Source: Pseudomonas sp. PSKL.D1 (GTDB lineage: Bacteria; Pseudomonadota; Gammaproteobacteria; Pseudomonadales; Pseudomonadaceae). From it: a stretch of 64,000 bases of DNA. The notes under the pieces were generated by a model, which saw only the letters and a list, made by a program, of their open reading frames with translations, was not told the origin of the DNA and ran no database searches. The translations under genes were made by a program, and so were the position numbers. The stretch lies in the NCBI RefSeq assembly GCF_028898945.1, contig NZ_CP118607.1, positions 2,900,001 through 2,964,000 of the forward strand, given 5' to 3'. Below, piece by piece: positions 28,093 through 38,900 of the stretch (position 1 is the stretch's first letter; each line of letters starts with the position of its first letter).

Positions 28093-28560
28093 TCAGTTGC
28101 GGTTGCGCCGCGCCTGCAGTTGCCGCTTGAGCACTTGCAGCGGCGGCGCATAGAAGAAGCCGAACGATACGCTGCCCTTGCGGCCCTTGATGGCGTGGTG
28201 CAATTGATGGGCGCGATGCAGGCGTTTCAGGTAGCGGTTGACCGGCCGCGGTGCACGCGGCCAGTGCCGGTGGAAAAACCCGTCGTGGGCAATCACGTAC
28301 AGCACGCCATAACTCGCCACGCCGCCACCCACCCACTGCAGCGGTGCATAGCCGGCCTTGCCCAAGGCCACCAATGCAGCGGCAATCAGCCCCAACGCGA
28401 CCAGATACAGGTCGTTGGTTTCGAGCATGCCCAGGTGCGGTTCGTGGTGCGAACGGTGCAGCCACCAGCCCCAGCCATGCATGACGTACTTGTGCGCCAG
28501 CGTACCGACACCTTCCATGGCCACCAGCGTGCCGAGCAGCACGGCGAGATTGAACAGCAT
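28093..28560 (-). CDS. Beta-carotene hydroxylase (CrtZ)-like non-haem diiron membrane hydroxylase
   Basis: 155 aa from the ATG at 28560 (MLFNLAVLLGT). It carries the full histidine clusters of the fatty acid hydroxylase/CrtZ family: HKYVMH and HRSHHEPH near residues 25-42, HDGFFH around 95 and HRAHQLHHA around 120. Size and spacing match bacterial CrtZ. No carotenoid genes (crtE, B, I, Y) are in the window and these pseudomonads are not normally carotenoid producers, so the natural substrate is unclear. Confidence 0.85.
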   Translation of the reverse strand: MLFNLAVLLGTLVAMEGVGTLAHKYVMHGWGWWLHRSHHEPHLGMLETNDLYLVALGLIAAALVALGKAGYAPLQWVGGGVASYGVLYVIAHDGFFHRHWPRAPRPVNRYLKRLHRAHQLHHAIKGRKGSVSFGFFYAPPLQVLKRQLQARRNRN

Positions 28561-28651
28561 GTAACGGTCCGCAAGAAGGCAAAGAATGGCGCAAGGGTAA
28601 CGATTGCCGGCTGATTTTTCCATTCAGCCGTGACTGGTGGTGCCGCTACCG

Positions 28652-29617
28652 TCACGCCCCCTGGGCAGGGATTGCCTCGTCACGTTTGCGCAATTCACCT
28701 TGCAGAAACGCCAGCTGCCGGCCCTGTTCAGCCTGCAGGGCGCGTTGTTCATCCAGGCTCTGCGCCTGCAGCTGCAGTTGCCGGCGCATTTCATCGCTGG
28801 CGCCCTGGGCTTGCGCGAGGATCGTGCGCAAGCCCTGAATTTGCGCGTCGCGCTGCTCCAGCAACTCAACCTGCACCTTGCATTCGCCGCTGGCCTGGCG
28901 GTGCTCGCCCAACAGCCGTTCGTTGTCGCGGTGCAGGCGGGTCAGTTCGTCCTGCTTGACGATCATGCCCTGCTGCAGCTGGCGCAGCTCCACCTGCAAC
29001 TGTTGAAGCTGCGCCTCATGGCGACGTTGGTCCTGCTCACGTTGCTCGCGGCTGGCGGCGCGGTAATGCTCCAGCGCATCGCGGGCGTGGCGGTGTTTGT
29101 CTTCCAGCGAGCGTACCTGCTCGTCCTTGTCGGCCAGCCGCAGCTGCAACTCGCCCAGCGACTGGTTGAGGCTTGCGCTGCGCAGTTGTTCGGTTTGCAG
29201 CGTGCTTTGGGTTGCCGCAAGCCGTTCGGACTCGGCCGCCAGCGCGGCTGCCTGAATTTGCTGCTGTTGATGGGCAGCTGCCAGCGCCTGGCGGGCCAGC
29301 TCCAGTTGCGCCTGCAGCTGTTCGCGCTGTTCGGTGAAGGCTGCCAATGCCTGCTCGACCCGGGCATCTGACTCTTCCTGCAGCTGCTCGGCCAGCTGGG
29401 TCACCAGCTTGGTCAGCGGGTCGCTTAGCGCGGAGGCACCCTGCAACACCAGAGGCTTCTTGTCTTCCAGCTCTTTGAGGTAGCGATGGATGGTGGTTTT
29501 TGAGCCTGTATTGCCCAGCTCGATACGTACCGCATCGATGCTGGGGTACTCGCCCCGGGCGATCAACAGCTGCCTGGCCTGCTGCACTAGTGCCTTGTTT
29601 ACGCCGCCTCGGGCCAT
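28652..29617 (-). CDS. KfrA-like DNA-binding coiled-coil protein
   Basis: 321 aa. Residues 1-~70 match the plasmid KfrA N-terminal DNA-binding domain (NKALVQQARQLLIARGEYPSI, then NTGSKTTIHRYLKELE). Residues ~80-310 are almost pure Gln/Glu/Leu/Ala heptads (long coiled coil, e.g. LRSASLNQSLGELQLRLADK). KfrA proteins bind their own promoter and help plasmid maintenance or nucleoid organisation; chromosomal homologues are little studied. A 12-bp palindrome lies 25 bp upstream of the start (29642-29653), a likely autoregulatory site. Confidence 0.87.
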   Translation of the reverse strand: MARGGVNKALVQQARQLLIARGEYPSIDAVRIELGNTGSKTTIHRYLKELEDKKPLVLQGASALSDPLTKLVTQLAEQLQEESDARVEQALAAFTEQREQLQAQLELARQALAAAHQQQQIQAAALAAESERLAATQSTLQTEQLRSASLNQSLGELQLRLADKDEQVRSLEDKHRHARDALEHYRAASREQREQDQRRHEAQLQQLQVELRQLQQGMIVKQDELTRLHRDNERLLGEHRQASGECKVQVELLEQRDAQIQGLRTILAQAQGASDEMRRQLQLQAQSLDEQRALQAEQGRQLAFLQGELRKRDEAIPAQGA

Positions 29618-29641
29618 GCTTGCTCCTACGATTTCGTATTG

Positions 29642-29653
29642 TGGTACGTACCA
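29642..29653 (-). promoter_or_regulatory. 12-bp palindrome at the promoter of the KfrA-like gene
   Basis: TGGTACGTACCA is a perfect palindrome 25 bp upstream of the start codon. On the gene's strand it is immediately preceded by an AT-rich AATATATACA stretch that could serve as a -10 region, so a protein bound here would cover the start of transcription. KfrA family members are known autoregulators. Confidence 0.5.
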
Positions 29654-29799
29654 TGTATATATTGGTGGATTCTCTTCCTATTCAGGTAGGGTTTCAAGTG
29701 GAATCTAAGGCTTAATAATCACGGCTTATCGAATCTTTTGAGGCTTGAGACGCGGTCAAGAGGTGAAGGTGTTGACGGTAGTACGATGGTGGTGGGCAA

Positions 29800-29863
29800 A
29801 TCGCGGATAAATCCGCTCCTACAGGGGATCGCATTCCTTTGTAGGAGCGGATTTATCCGCGAT
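29800..29863. repeat. REPIN: perfect 24-bp inverted repeat between kfrA-like gene and pepA
   Basis: Arms 29800-29823 and 29840-29863 are exact reverse complements with the same core as at 13387 and 45626. The 16-nt loop is nearly the reverse complement of the loop at 45668-45683, so the two elements are the same REPIN in opposite orientation. A second GC hairpin (GCGCCGC-GGG-GCGGCGC, 29864-29880) abuts it and lies just downstream of the pepA stop, where it may act as a terminator. Confidence 0.88.
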
Positions 29864-29909
29864 GCGCCGCGGGGCGGCGCCCCATCTCACAGGCGCTACA
29901 ACTCCCCGA

Positions 29910-32900
29910 TCAAGACGCCAGAATAAAGTCCGCCACGGTAACCGTGGTGGCATCCGCCACCCCAACCAGCCGTATCGAATCCGCCCCGCCGATGGTCACC
30001 AACGTGTCCGCCCCCACATCGGCGATGTTGACGTTGGCGGCAAAGCTCGCCGCCGTAATGTTCAACCCCGTCACATCCAGCCGGTCCTGCCCGCCCGCCG
30101 GGTTGGCATCGAAGTTGATGATCAGGTCGGCGCCAAACCCGGCGGCAAACTGGAAGATATCGTTGCCGTCGGTGGCAACCATGGTGTCGTTGCCCGCCCC
30201 GCCGATCACCGTGTCATTACCCTCTGCGCCGTTGAGGAAGTCGTTGCCGGCGCCGCCCTGCAAGGTGTCGGTGCCGGCCGCGCCAAACAGCGTGTCGTTG
30301 CCGTCGCCACCCACCAGCAGGTCATTGCCCACGTCCCCGTTGAGGTTGTCGTTGCCCGCCCCGCCCAGCAGCGTGTCGTTGCCGGCGCCGCCATTGAGTG
30401 TGTCGTCGTTGTCACCGCCATCCAGGCTGTCATCACCGCCGCCGCCGTTCAGGCTGTCGATACCCAGGCCACCGAACAGCTGGTCGTTGCCTGCGTCACC
30501 GTTGAGGGTGTCGTTACCGGCATTGCCGTTGAGGATGTCGTTACCGCCGTCGCCGTTCAGGGTGTCGTTGCCCACCCCACCATTGAGCGTGTTGTTCAGG
30601 CCATTGCCCACGCCCGTGAAGTTGCCGACGCCTGTGTAGGTCAGCATTTCCGCATTGGCTGCCAGCGTGAGGGTGGCCAGCGAGGTGAGCACCGTGTCCG
30701 TCCCGGCACCGGTGCCCTCCACCACCACATCACTGGCGTTATCGACCACGTAGGTGTCGTTGCCCACACCACCCACCAGGCGGTCAGCGCCAGCACCACC
30801 GTTGAGCAGGTCGTTGCCGGCAGCACCGGTCAGGGTGTTGGCCAATGCGTTACCGGTGCCGGTGAAATTGCTGCTGCCGGTGTAGGTCAGGTTCTCGACG
30901 TTGTTGCCCAGCGTATAGCTGGCCAGGCTGGTCTGAACCAGGTCGGTACCGCCATTGGCGGCTTCGGTCACGGTGTCGCCTGCGTTGTCGACCACGAAGG
31001 TGTCATTGCCCAGGCCGCCATTCATGGCATCGGCACCCGTGCCGCCGTCGAGGATGTCGTTGCCATCCTCGCCATTGAGGATGTCGTTATCGGCACCGCC
31101 ATTGAGGGTGTCGTTGCCCACACCGCCGAACAGTTGGTCCATCCCGCCCAGGCCATTGAGGATGTCATTGCCACCCAGGCCCGACAGCGTATCGCTGCCC
31201 GCTGTACCGGTCAGGGTATTGGCCCCGTTGGTGCCCGTCAGCACCACACCGGGCGGCACCACCACTGGCGCCGTCGCGGCCGAGGTGACGGCCTCCAGTG
31301 CACCAAAGCCATCGGTATACCGCACCACCACCCGCAGTTGCTGGTTGCCCTGGGCAAACGCCGGGGTGAAGGTGGCAGCGGTGGCACCGGCAATATCGGT
31401 AAAGGTGCCGCCGGTGCCCTGCTGCCACTGGAAGCTGAAGGCCCCGAGCCCGTCCAGGTCGGCAATGCCGGCAGTCAGCGCCGTCAAAGCCTGCCCCAGG
31501 TCGGGGGTGGTATCGCTGATCAGCACGGCGCCTGTGGGTGCATCGTTGACGTTGGCCACCGGGTCCAGAATGTCGGAAGCCACGGTTTCGGTCACGCCGA
31601 AATCATCCACGTAGCTCACCACTACCCGCATGTTCTGCCCCACCTGCGCCTGGGTCAGCACAAAGGTGCTGCTGATGGCGCCGGCAATGTTGACCCAACC
31701 CACGCCGCGGTTGGATTGCCACTGGAAGGTAAACTGCGGGTTGCTCAGCCCGTCGGCATCGATGATGGTGGCCGGGTTGGCAGTCAGTACCTGGTTCTGT
31801 ACCAGCAACCCGGTAACAGCCAGCCCGGCTGTTGGCGCACTGTTGGCCGACGAATCGACGATTTCCAGCGTGCCCTTGGCATCCTGATACACCGCCCGCA
31901 CGCGTATGTTCAGGCCCGCCACGTCGTCCGTGACCCGGTAGGTCGTACCCGTGGCGCGCGACGCTTCACCAGCGGCGACGAAGGTGATGTCTTCGTACAC
32001 CCCCGACCCCGGCAACTGTTCGACTTGCCAGTAATAGGCCACTGGGCCGGTAACGACGCCGCCATTGGGGTTGTCGGCATCGTGCACGCCCCGGCTGGTA
32101 ACCCGCAGCAGTTGCCCGGCCACGGGCGAGTCATCGCGTACCCCGGTGGCATCGTCGAGGATCACCAAGTGCCCCGAGGGCCCACTGTTCAGGGCTGTAC
32201 CCACTCCCGAGGCCAAGGCCCGGTCAGAGAACTGCAGGCGCTCGATGCCCGTCAGGCGGTCAACGCCATCACGGCCGGCCACCAGGTCGGTGACGATCAC
32301 GGTATCGCCCTCCACCACCACGTTGTAGTCGGTGGCCACGCCCGAGAACAGTGCCGTGTCGTGCTGGTCGGTACCCTTGAGGATTTCCCGCACGATTACC
32401 AGTTGCCCCGGGTTGTAGGTGCCGTTGAGCATCAGTGGCACCATCGGCTCCATGCTGTCGAAGCTGGCGATTTCCGGGCCGCTGCCGTCGAGGTTGGCGC
32501 GCACGCTGATGCGCACGTTGAGCCACTTGTCCCCGCTCAGGATGTCATCGCCACCGCGCCCTTCGAGCAAGTCGCTGCCGCTGCCACCCAGGATGATGTT
32601 GCCACCGTCATAGAAGGTTGCGCCGGCGGCCAGCAGGTCGGCCAGGCCGTTGATCAGGCCGATGTTGGTCAGCACGCTGCCGTTGGCGCCGGCGGTGGGC
32701 AGCGAGGCGGCATCTTCGTTGTCACCCCGCAGGAAGTCGCCGTGGGCACTGCCCGACAGGCCTTCCATGATGTCGAAGCGCACCAGTGCCGAGGCACCGG
32801 AACCTGGCACCAGCGGTACATCGAAGAAGCGGTCGGTATAGTCGATGGACACGCCCTGGGCCAAGCCCTTGAAGGTTGCCCAGTCATAGCCTGAGCCGCC

Positions 32901-35900
32901 AATGTAACGGTCACCGAAGCCCAGGCTGCCGACCATGATGTCGTCGCCGCCTTCACCGTTGAACTTGTCGTTTTCGTTGCCGCCGATGAACACATCGTTG
33001 CCGATCACCGGGTCGTTGCCTAGCGGGTCGAAGTTGTCGCCTGGCGCACCGTCCGAGGTGCCCTTCTCGATCCAGTCATCACCCTCGTTGCCCATGTCCT
33101 GCTCGTTGGCCTTGCTGCCGAGGATGAAGTCGTTGCCCTGGCCGCCGATGGCTTCGGAGGCATCCTCACCCGTGACGATGAAGTCATTGCCGAAGCCGCC
33201 GATGATCAGGTTGACGCCATTGCCGCCGTGCAGCACGTCGTTGCCGTCGCCACCCTGGATGTTATCGTCGCCGCCAGTGTCACTGATGATGTCGTCGCCG
33301 GCGCCACCGCGCAGCTGGTCATTGCCGTCGCCGCCGTCGATGCGGTCGTTGCCGGCATCGCCCCACACGGTATCGTCGCCTTCGCTGGCAATCAGAATGT
33401 CGTTGCCGTTGCTGCCACCGAGCACGATGTGTTCATCACCGGTGTAGCGGATGTAGTTGCTGTCCGCGCCTGCCGTCAGCGGGTTGTCGCGCCATACCAC
33501 TTGCTGGCCATGGTCACCCAGCGGGTCGAGCTTGCCCAGCCCGTCGTTGTACTGCTTGCCCGGGTCGACTTCCAGGTATAACCCGACCTCCGAGAACACC
33601 AGCCCCGGCAAGTGAGTGGCCGAGGTGTTGGCCATGATCAGCTTGGCGAACGAGTTGCTCTCAAGCTCGGCGTTCATCGACAGGCCGGCCGTACGCTCCA
33701 GGTAATAGAAGCGGTCGCCATCCTGAAGTTTTTCCAGCTGGTTCTCGAACACGAAGTTGAACGTGGAGCCGAGCATGCCGCCGAACGGGGTTTTCTCCTC
33801 GGCCAGGCCACCGATCCACAGGTCGATGGCATCCACACCGGTAATGGTCACCCCCTTGAGGTCGTCCACGGTGCCCACTACGCCGTCCTTGCCGGCCAGG
33901 GTCACGTTGGCCCAGGCGCCAGTGCCGTTGAGGAAGTCCAGCCGGTCTGCCGGCGCGCCTTCGCCACCGAACACCAGCGCCATGGCTGCATCGCGCTTGC
34001 CCACCAGTGTGGTCGCCGAGGTGATGGTGGCATGGGTGCCGTAGGCGGCGATGAAGTTGATCAGCGACTCGGGGTGCTTGAGGTGCTGCACCAGGTCGAC
34101 CCAGCTGGTGTAAGGCTTGAGCTGGGTATCGCCGGTTTGCCCGTAGATGTCGCGACGCACCGCGTTCAGCGACGGGATGCCCACGTCACGGCCCCGGGCG
34201 ATGTTGATGGCTGGCAGGTCCAGCGGCAACCCCAGCAGGTTGTTGCGCAGCGCTTCGGTGACGAATTCGTCGATTTCGTTGCCCGCCTGCCGGGTGACGC
34301 CGCGCACGATGGCACTGGTGGCGTCTTCGGCGCTGACGCCACTGGCGGCGTAGGCCAGCGGGTTGAGGAAGGCGGCGATCAGGCCCAGTTGCTGCTCCGG
34401 GTTGGCGCTGCCGGGGTCACCGATCACGTTGAAATCGATGTCGAAGCGGTCCACCGTCTCGGTCAGCATCGAGTGGCCGAAGCGGTACACGGTGTGCGCG
34501 AACTCGGCGACGATCGAGGCATCGAGGTCGACGTCGTAGACTTGGGTCGGCGCAAAGAACAGGTCGACCCGTGGCTGAATGGTACGGGCGAACTCCTCGA
34601 ACACCAGGTGCTGGTACTGCATTTCGGTGCCGAACTTGGCTGCCTGGAACAGCCGCTCGCCGTTCCACACCAGGGCGTCTATTTGTGCCTGGTTGACCGG
34701 CAAGGCGGTGACAGGGTTGAGCAACCATTCGTTGAGGAAGCCCAGGTCGCCCGCGTCGAGCACGGTGTCCTTGGTCTGCGCCACCAACCGGTTGTGCTCA
34801 CTGTGGAAGATCGCGTGCACTGCGGTCAGGCCGATGTTTTCGTTCACCCGGCCATCACCGGCAATGTAATGCGCATCCAGCAGTTCGTTGTCGTAAGCCA
34901 GGTTGTTGCCGGTTTGCGGGTTCATCGGCACCGCATTGCCGGCCACGCTGTCGGCGTCCGGCGCGAGCACGCCGCCGCTGAACACCGGTACGGCATTGTG
35001 GGCGATGTCGGCCAAAAACTGATGCCCGGTGCGCACGGCATTGGCCAGGTCGATCGGCGCCAGCGGGTTGCCCTCCACCAGCACATCGTCGGCGGTGCCG
35101 CCCAGGCCATCGGCGCCTTTCATCACCACCATCGGGTAACCGTGGGGCCCTTTGACGAAGTTGCCGTAGGCGTCGGTGGCCAGCAGCGGCACGTTGTCGA
35201 CGTCGGCGTCGGTCAGGTGGATGCCCAGCACATCGTTGGCCTGGGCCTTGACCACCTTCCAGGTGGCCATGCCGCCCAGTTCGGTGTCATCGCCGGTGCC
35301 GTACTTGCCATCGGCGCCCAAGTCACGGTTGGTGATCAGCCGGCCGGTGGCAATCGGCCCATGCTCGGTCAGTTGATACCCACGCAGGAACACTTGATGC
35401 GAGGGGTGCGAGCTGTAGGTCTGGTTCTGGTCCACAAACGGCGTGGTGGTGTTGGTGTGCTCATGGATGTCATCAGCAGTGCCCAGCACACCGTCGGCGC
35501 CCGGCAGGTTGGTGGCGCGGGTCAGCACCATGAAGTTGCTGTGGCCACCAGGCACGTACAGTGGGTCATCCGGTTGCAGCGGGATGAACACGGTACCGGA
35601 GCCGCCCTTGGTCACCAAGTCCAGCCCATGGTCGAAGAACTGCCCGAAGAAGGTCATCCAGGCGTTGAACGGTGCCGACAGCCCGGCATCGGCCGCGGTG
35701 TTCTCGAACAGGTAAACGTCATGGTCGTCGGCGGTGCCGAAGTTGCCATCCATGCCGGGGCTGGCGACGATGCGCACGCCGTCCTTGAGCACGTCGTCGC
35801 TGCCCGCCGCGCCGTAGTCGAGCTTGCCGTTGGCGCCCGGGTCGTATGCCGTGGCATAGGCGGCCGGGTTGTTGGACGTCTGGTCGACGATCAGGTTACT

Positions 35901-38900
35901 GATGGTGCGCGGCTGGGAGTCGAACACGTAGCCGCTGGTTTGCTGGTACGAAGACCCTGGGATGGCGGGTGACCCGGGGCCAAAGAAACCGGCAGGCGCC
36001 CCCTCGGCGCTATTGAACACCGGGTCGGTCAGGCGCGGGAACACGTTGTCGGCGGCGCCGAACTGGGTGTTGTTGGTGCCGTTGAGGTTCAGCAGGTTGT
36101 TGTTCGAGCCATCCACCGCACGCAGGCCCATGGGGGCGCGGATGTTGGGAATCAACGAGAGGATGTCCTGGCCAGCGGCATCTGCCTCGGCGATCTTGAT
36201 CTGCGCGAGGATGAAGTTCAGGTCCGAGCGCACCATGTGCAGGCCTTCGCCGCCTGCCGTGGCATCCACAACCGGCACCGCCTGGGTTGGCACCACTGGC
36301 GCGCCAGCCGCCACCGCCGTTGTAGGTTGCGAGAAGAGGATTTCGGTTGTGCCGTGGGCGTCCTGGTAGATGGCCTTGACCCGCAGGGCCAGGCCTTCAA
36401 GGTCGGGCGACACTTTGAACGCGGTGCCATCGGCGCTCTGGAAGGCCAGGTCGCCGGCCGGCAGCAGCACGATGTCTTCGAACACGCCACTGCCCGGGTC
36501 GGCCTCGAACTGCCAGTAGTACGACACCGAACGGTTGGCCAGCGTGCCCAGCGGGTTGCCGGCGCTGATGTTGTCGGCATCGCGTACCCCGGCCACGCTC
36601 ACGCTGAGCATGTCGCCCACGGTAATCACACCGCCATTGTTGTCGGTCAACGTCGGGCTGCCGGTTGGCTGGGCGTTCTGGCCTGCCACCAGCACCCGCT
36701 GGCCATCGGCAAACTGCAGGCGCTCGATGTGCAGCAGGGTGTCAGTGCCGTCGCGGCCGGCCACGCTGTCGGCCACGGTCCAGACGTCATCTGCCGTGCT
36801 GGCCGTGCCTTTGTCGTTGACGGTGACCACGTATTCCGACTGCACGCCGGAGAACACTGCCGTATCGAACGCCGCGCCGCCCGCCGATGTGCCAGGCAAG
36901 ATTTCCCGCACGGCCTTGAGTTGCCCCGGGTTGTAGGTGCGGTCGAGCATGAACGGGATCATGTCGACCATGCTGTCGAAGCTGGCGATTTCCGGGCCTG
37001 TGTGGTTCACGTCACCCACCGCGTACACGGCGATGCGCACGTTCAGCCATTTGTCGCCATCGATCAGGTCGTCGCCACCCCGGCCTTCGATCAGGTCGCT
37101 GCCGTTGCCGCCCAACAGCATGTTGCCGGTGGCAAAACCAGTGGTGGGCAGCCCGGCATCCTGCAGCAACTGGCGCAGCCCTTTGATCAGGTCGACGTTG
37201 GTCAGTGCACTGCCGGTGGCGCCACCGTGGTTGAGGATGGTCACCGCGTCCACGTCATCCCCTTTGATCACGTCGGCATACTGCGAGCCAGAAACACCCT
37301 CCACCTCGGCGAAGCGGTCGAGTATGGACGTTGGTGAGGCACCAACCGGGTTGAACACGCCGGTATTCTGGTTTGGCGCATTGCCATGGGGTTGGGCCAA
37401 CGCCGCCAGGCTCAGGTCGACGGTTACGCCGGCCTTGTCGTTCTTGTACGTCACCCAGTCAAAACCGGACATGCCGTCCATTTTGTCCTGGGCATCGCTG
37501 CCGACGAAGATGTCGTCACCGCCCTCGCCAATCATCTCGTCAAAGCCACCGCCACCGACAAAGATGTCGTTGCCCGCCACGTCATCGGTCAGCAGCGGCG
37601 CGAAGTTGTCGCCCGGTGCGCCGTCCTGGGTGCCCTTCTCGATCCAGTCGTCACCGGCGTTGCCGGTTGGCGGCAGGTTGGTCTTGGCGCCGAGGATGAA
37701 GTCGTCGCCCTGGCCGCCGAAGGTGGTGGTGATGTCTTCGGTGGTGACGATGAAGTCCTGGCCATCGCCGCCCAGTACCAGGTTACCGGCGGCCAGCATG
37801 CTGCCAACCACGATCACGTCGTTGCCGCCGTTGCCTTCCAGGCGGTTGTCGCCGAACGAATCGGTGATGATGTCATCGCCCTCGCCGCCCAGCACGGCGT
37901 CGTTGCCGGCGCCACCCTCCAGGCGGTCGTCGCCGCCGTCGCCGTAGACGGTATCGTCACCCTCGCCGGAAATGATGATGTCGTTGCCGGCGGTGCCACC
38001 CAGCACCACATGGTCTTCGCCGGTGTAGTGCAGGTAGTTGCTGTCGGCCCCGTCGGTGTCCGGGTTGTCACGGATCACCCGCTTGACGATCTCCACGCCG
38101 TTGATCATCAGCCCACCGGTAGGGTCGGTCTTGCCGTCCGCGCCAAGCCCGGTGAACTGGTTGGCCTGGTTGACCTCCAGCGTGTAGGTCGGGGTCAGGA
38201 ACACGGTGTTGGACAGGTGGGTCACGTCGGTGTTGAGCATGATCAGCTTGGCGAACGAGTTGTTCTCAAGCTCGGTGCCGAAGTTGAGCCCCGCCGTGCG
38301 CGACAGGTAGTAGAAGCGGTCGCCGTTCTGCAGCGCTTCAAGCTGGGTCTCAAAGACGAAGTTGAAGCTTGAACCGAGCATGCCGCCGAACGGCATTTTC
38401 TGTTCGGCCAGGCCACCCACCCAGAAGTCGATGGCATCCACGCCAGTGACGGTTACGCCGGTCACGTCGTCGGCCGTACCCGGCACACCGTCCTTGCCGG
38501 CCAGGCTCACATTGGCCCAGGCGCCCGTGCTGTTGAGGAAGTCCATGCGGTCAGCCGGGGCGCCCGCGCCGCCGAACACCAGGGCCATGGCTGCGGCACG
38601 CTTGTCGGCCAGGGTGGTGGCGCCGGTGAGGGTGCTGTGGCTGCCGTAGGCAGCAATGAAGTTGACCAGTGACGCGGGGTGCTTGAGGTGGTCGGCAAAA
38701 TCCACCCAGCTGATGTAAGCCTTGAGCTGGCTGTCGCCAGTCATGGCGTAGAACTCGCGGCGCGCTTCGTTCAGGGTCGGGATGCCGGTGTCGCGGCCCC
38801 GCGCCAGGTTCAATGCCGGCAGGTCGAGCGGCAGGCCCAACAGGTTGTTGCGCAGCGCCTCGGTGACGAACTCGTCGATTTCGTTGCCGACCTGGCGGGT

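Noticed and set aside
30150..31200. Dense short repeats that could be taken for a CRISPR array
   Set aside because: Unit length (27 nt) is a codon-level repeat of the RTX nonapeptide, all in frame within pepA, with no constant repeats separated by unique spacers.
29862..35972. Two long rightward open frames (about 1,010 and 786 codons) opposite pepA
   Set aside because: They mirror repeated glycine/aspartate-rich codons of the RTX protein and its peroxidase repeats; the translations are low-complexity and have no ribosome sites or family motifs. The leftward frame has clear domains throughout.
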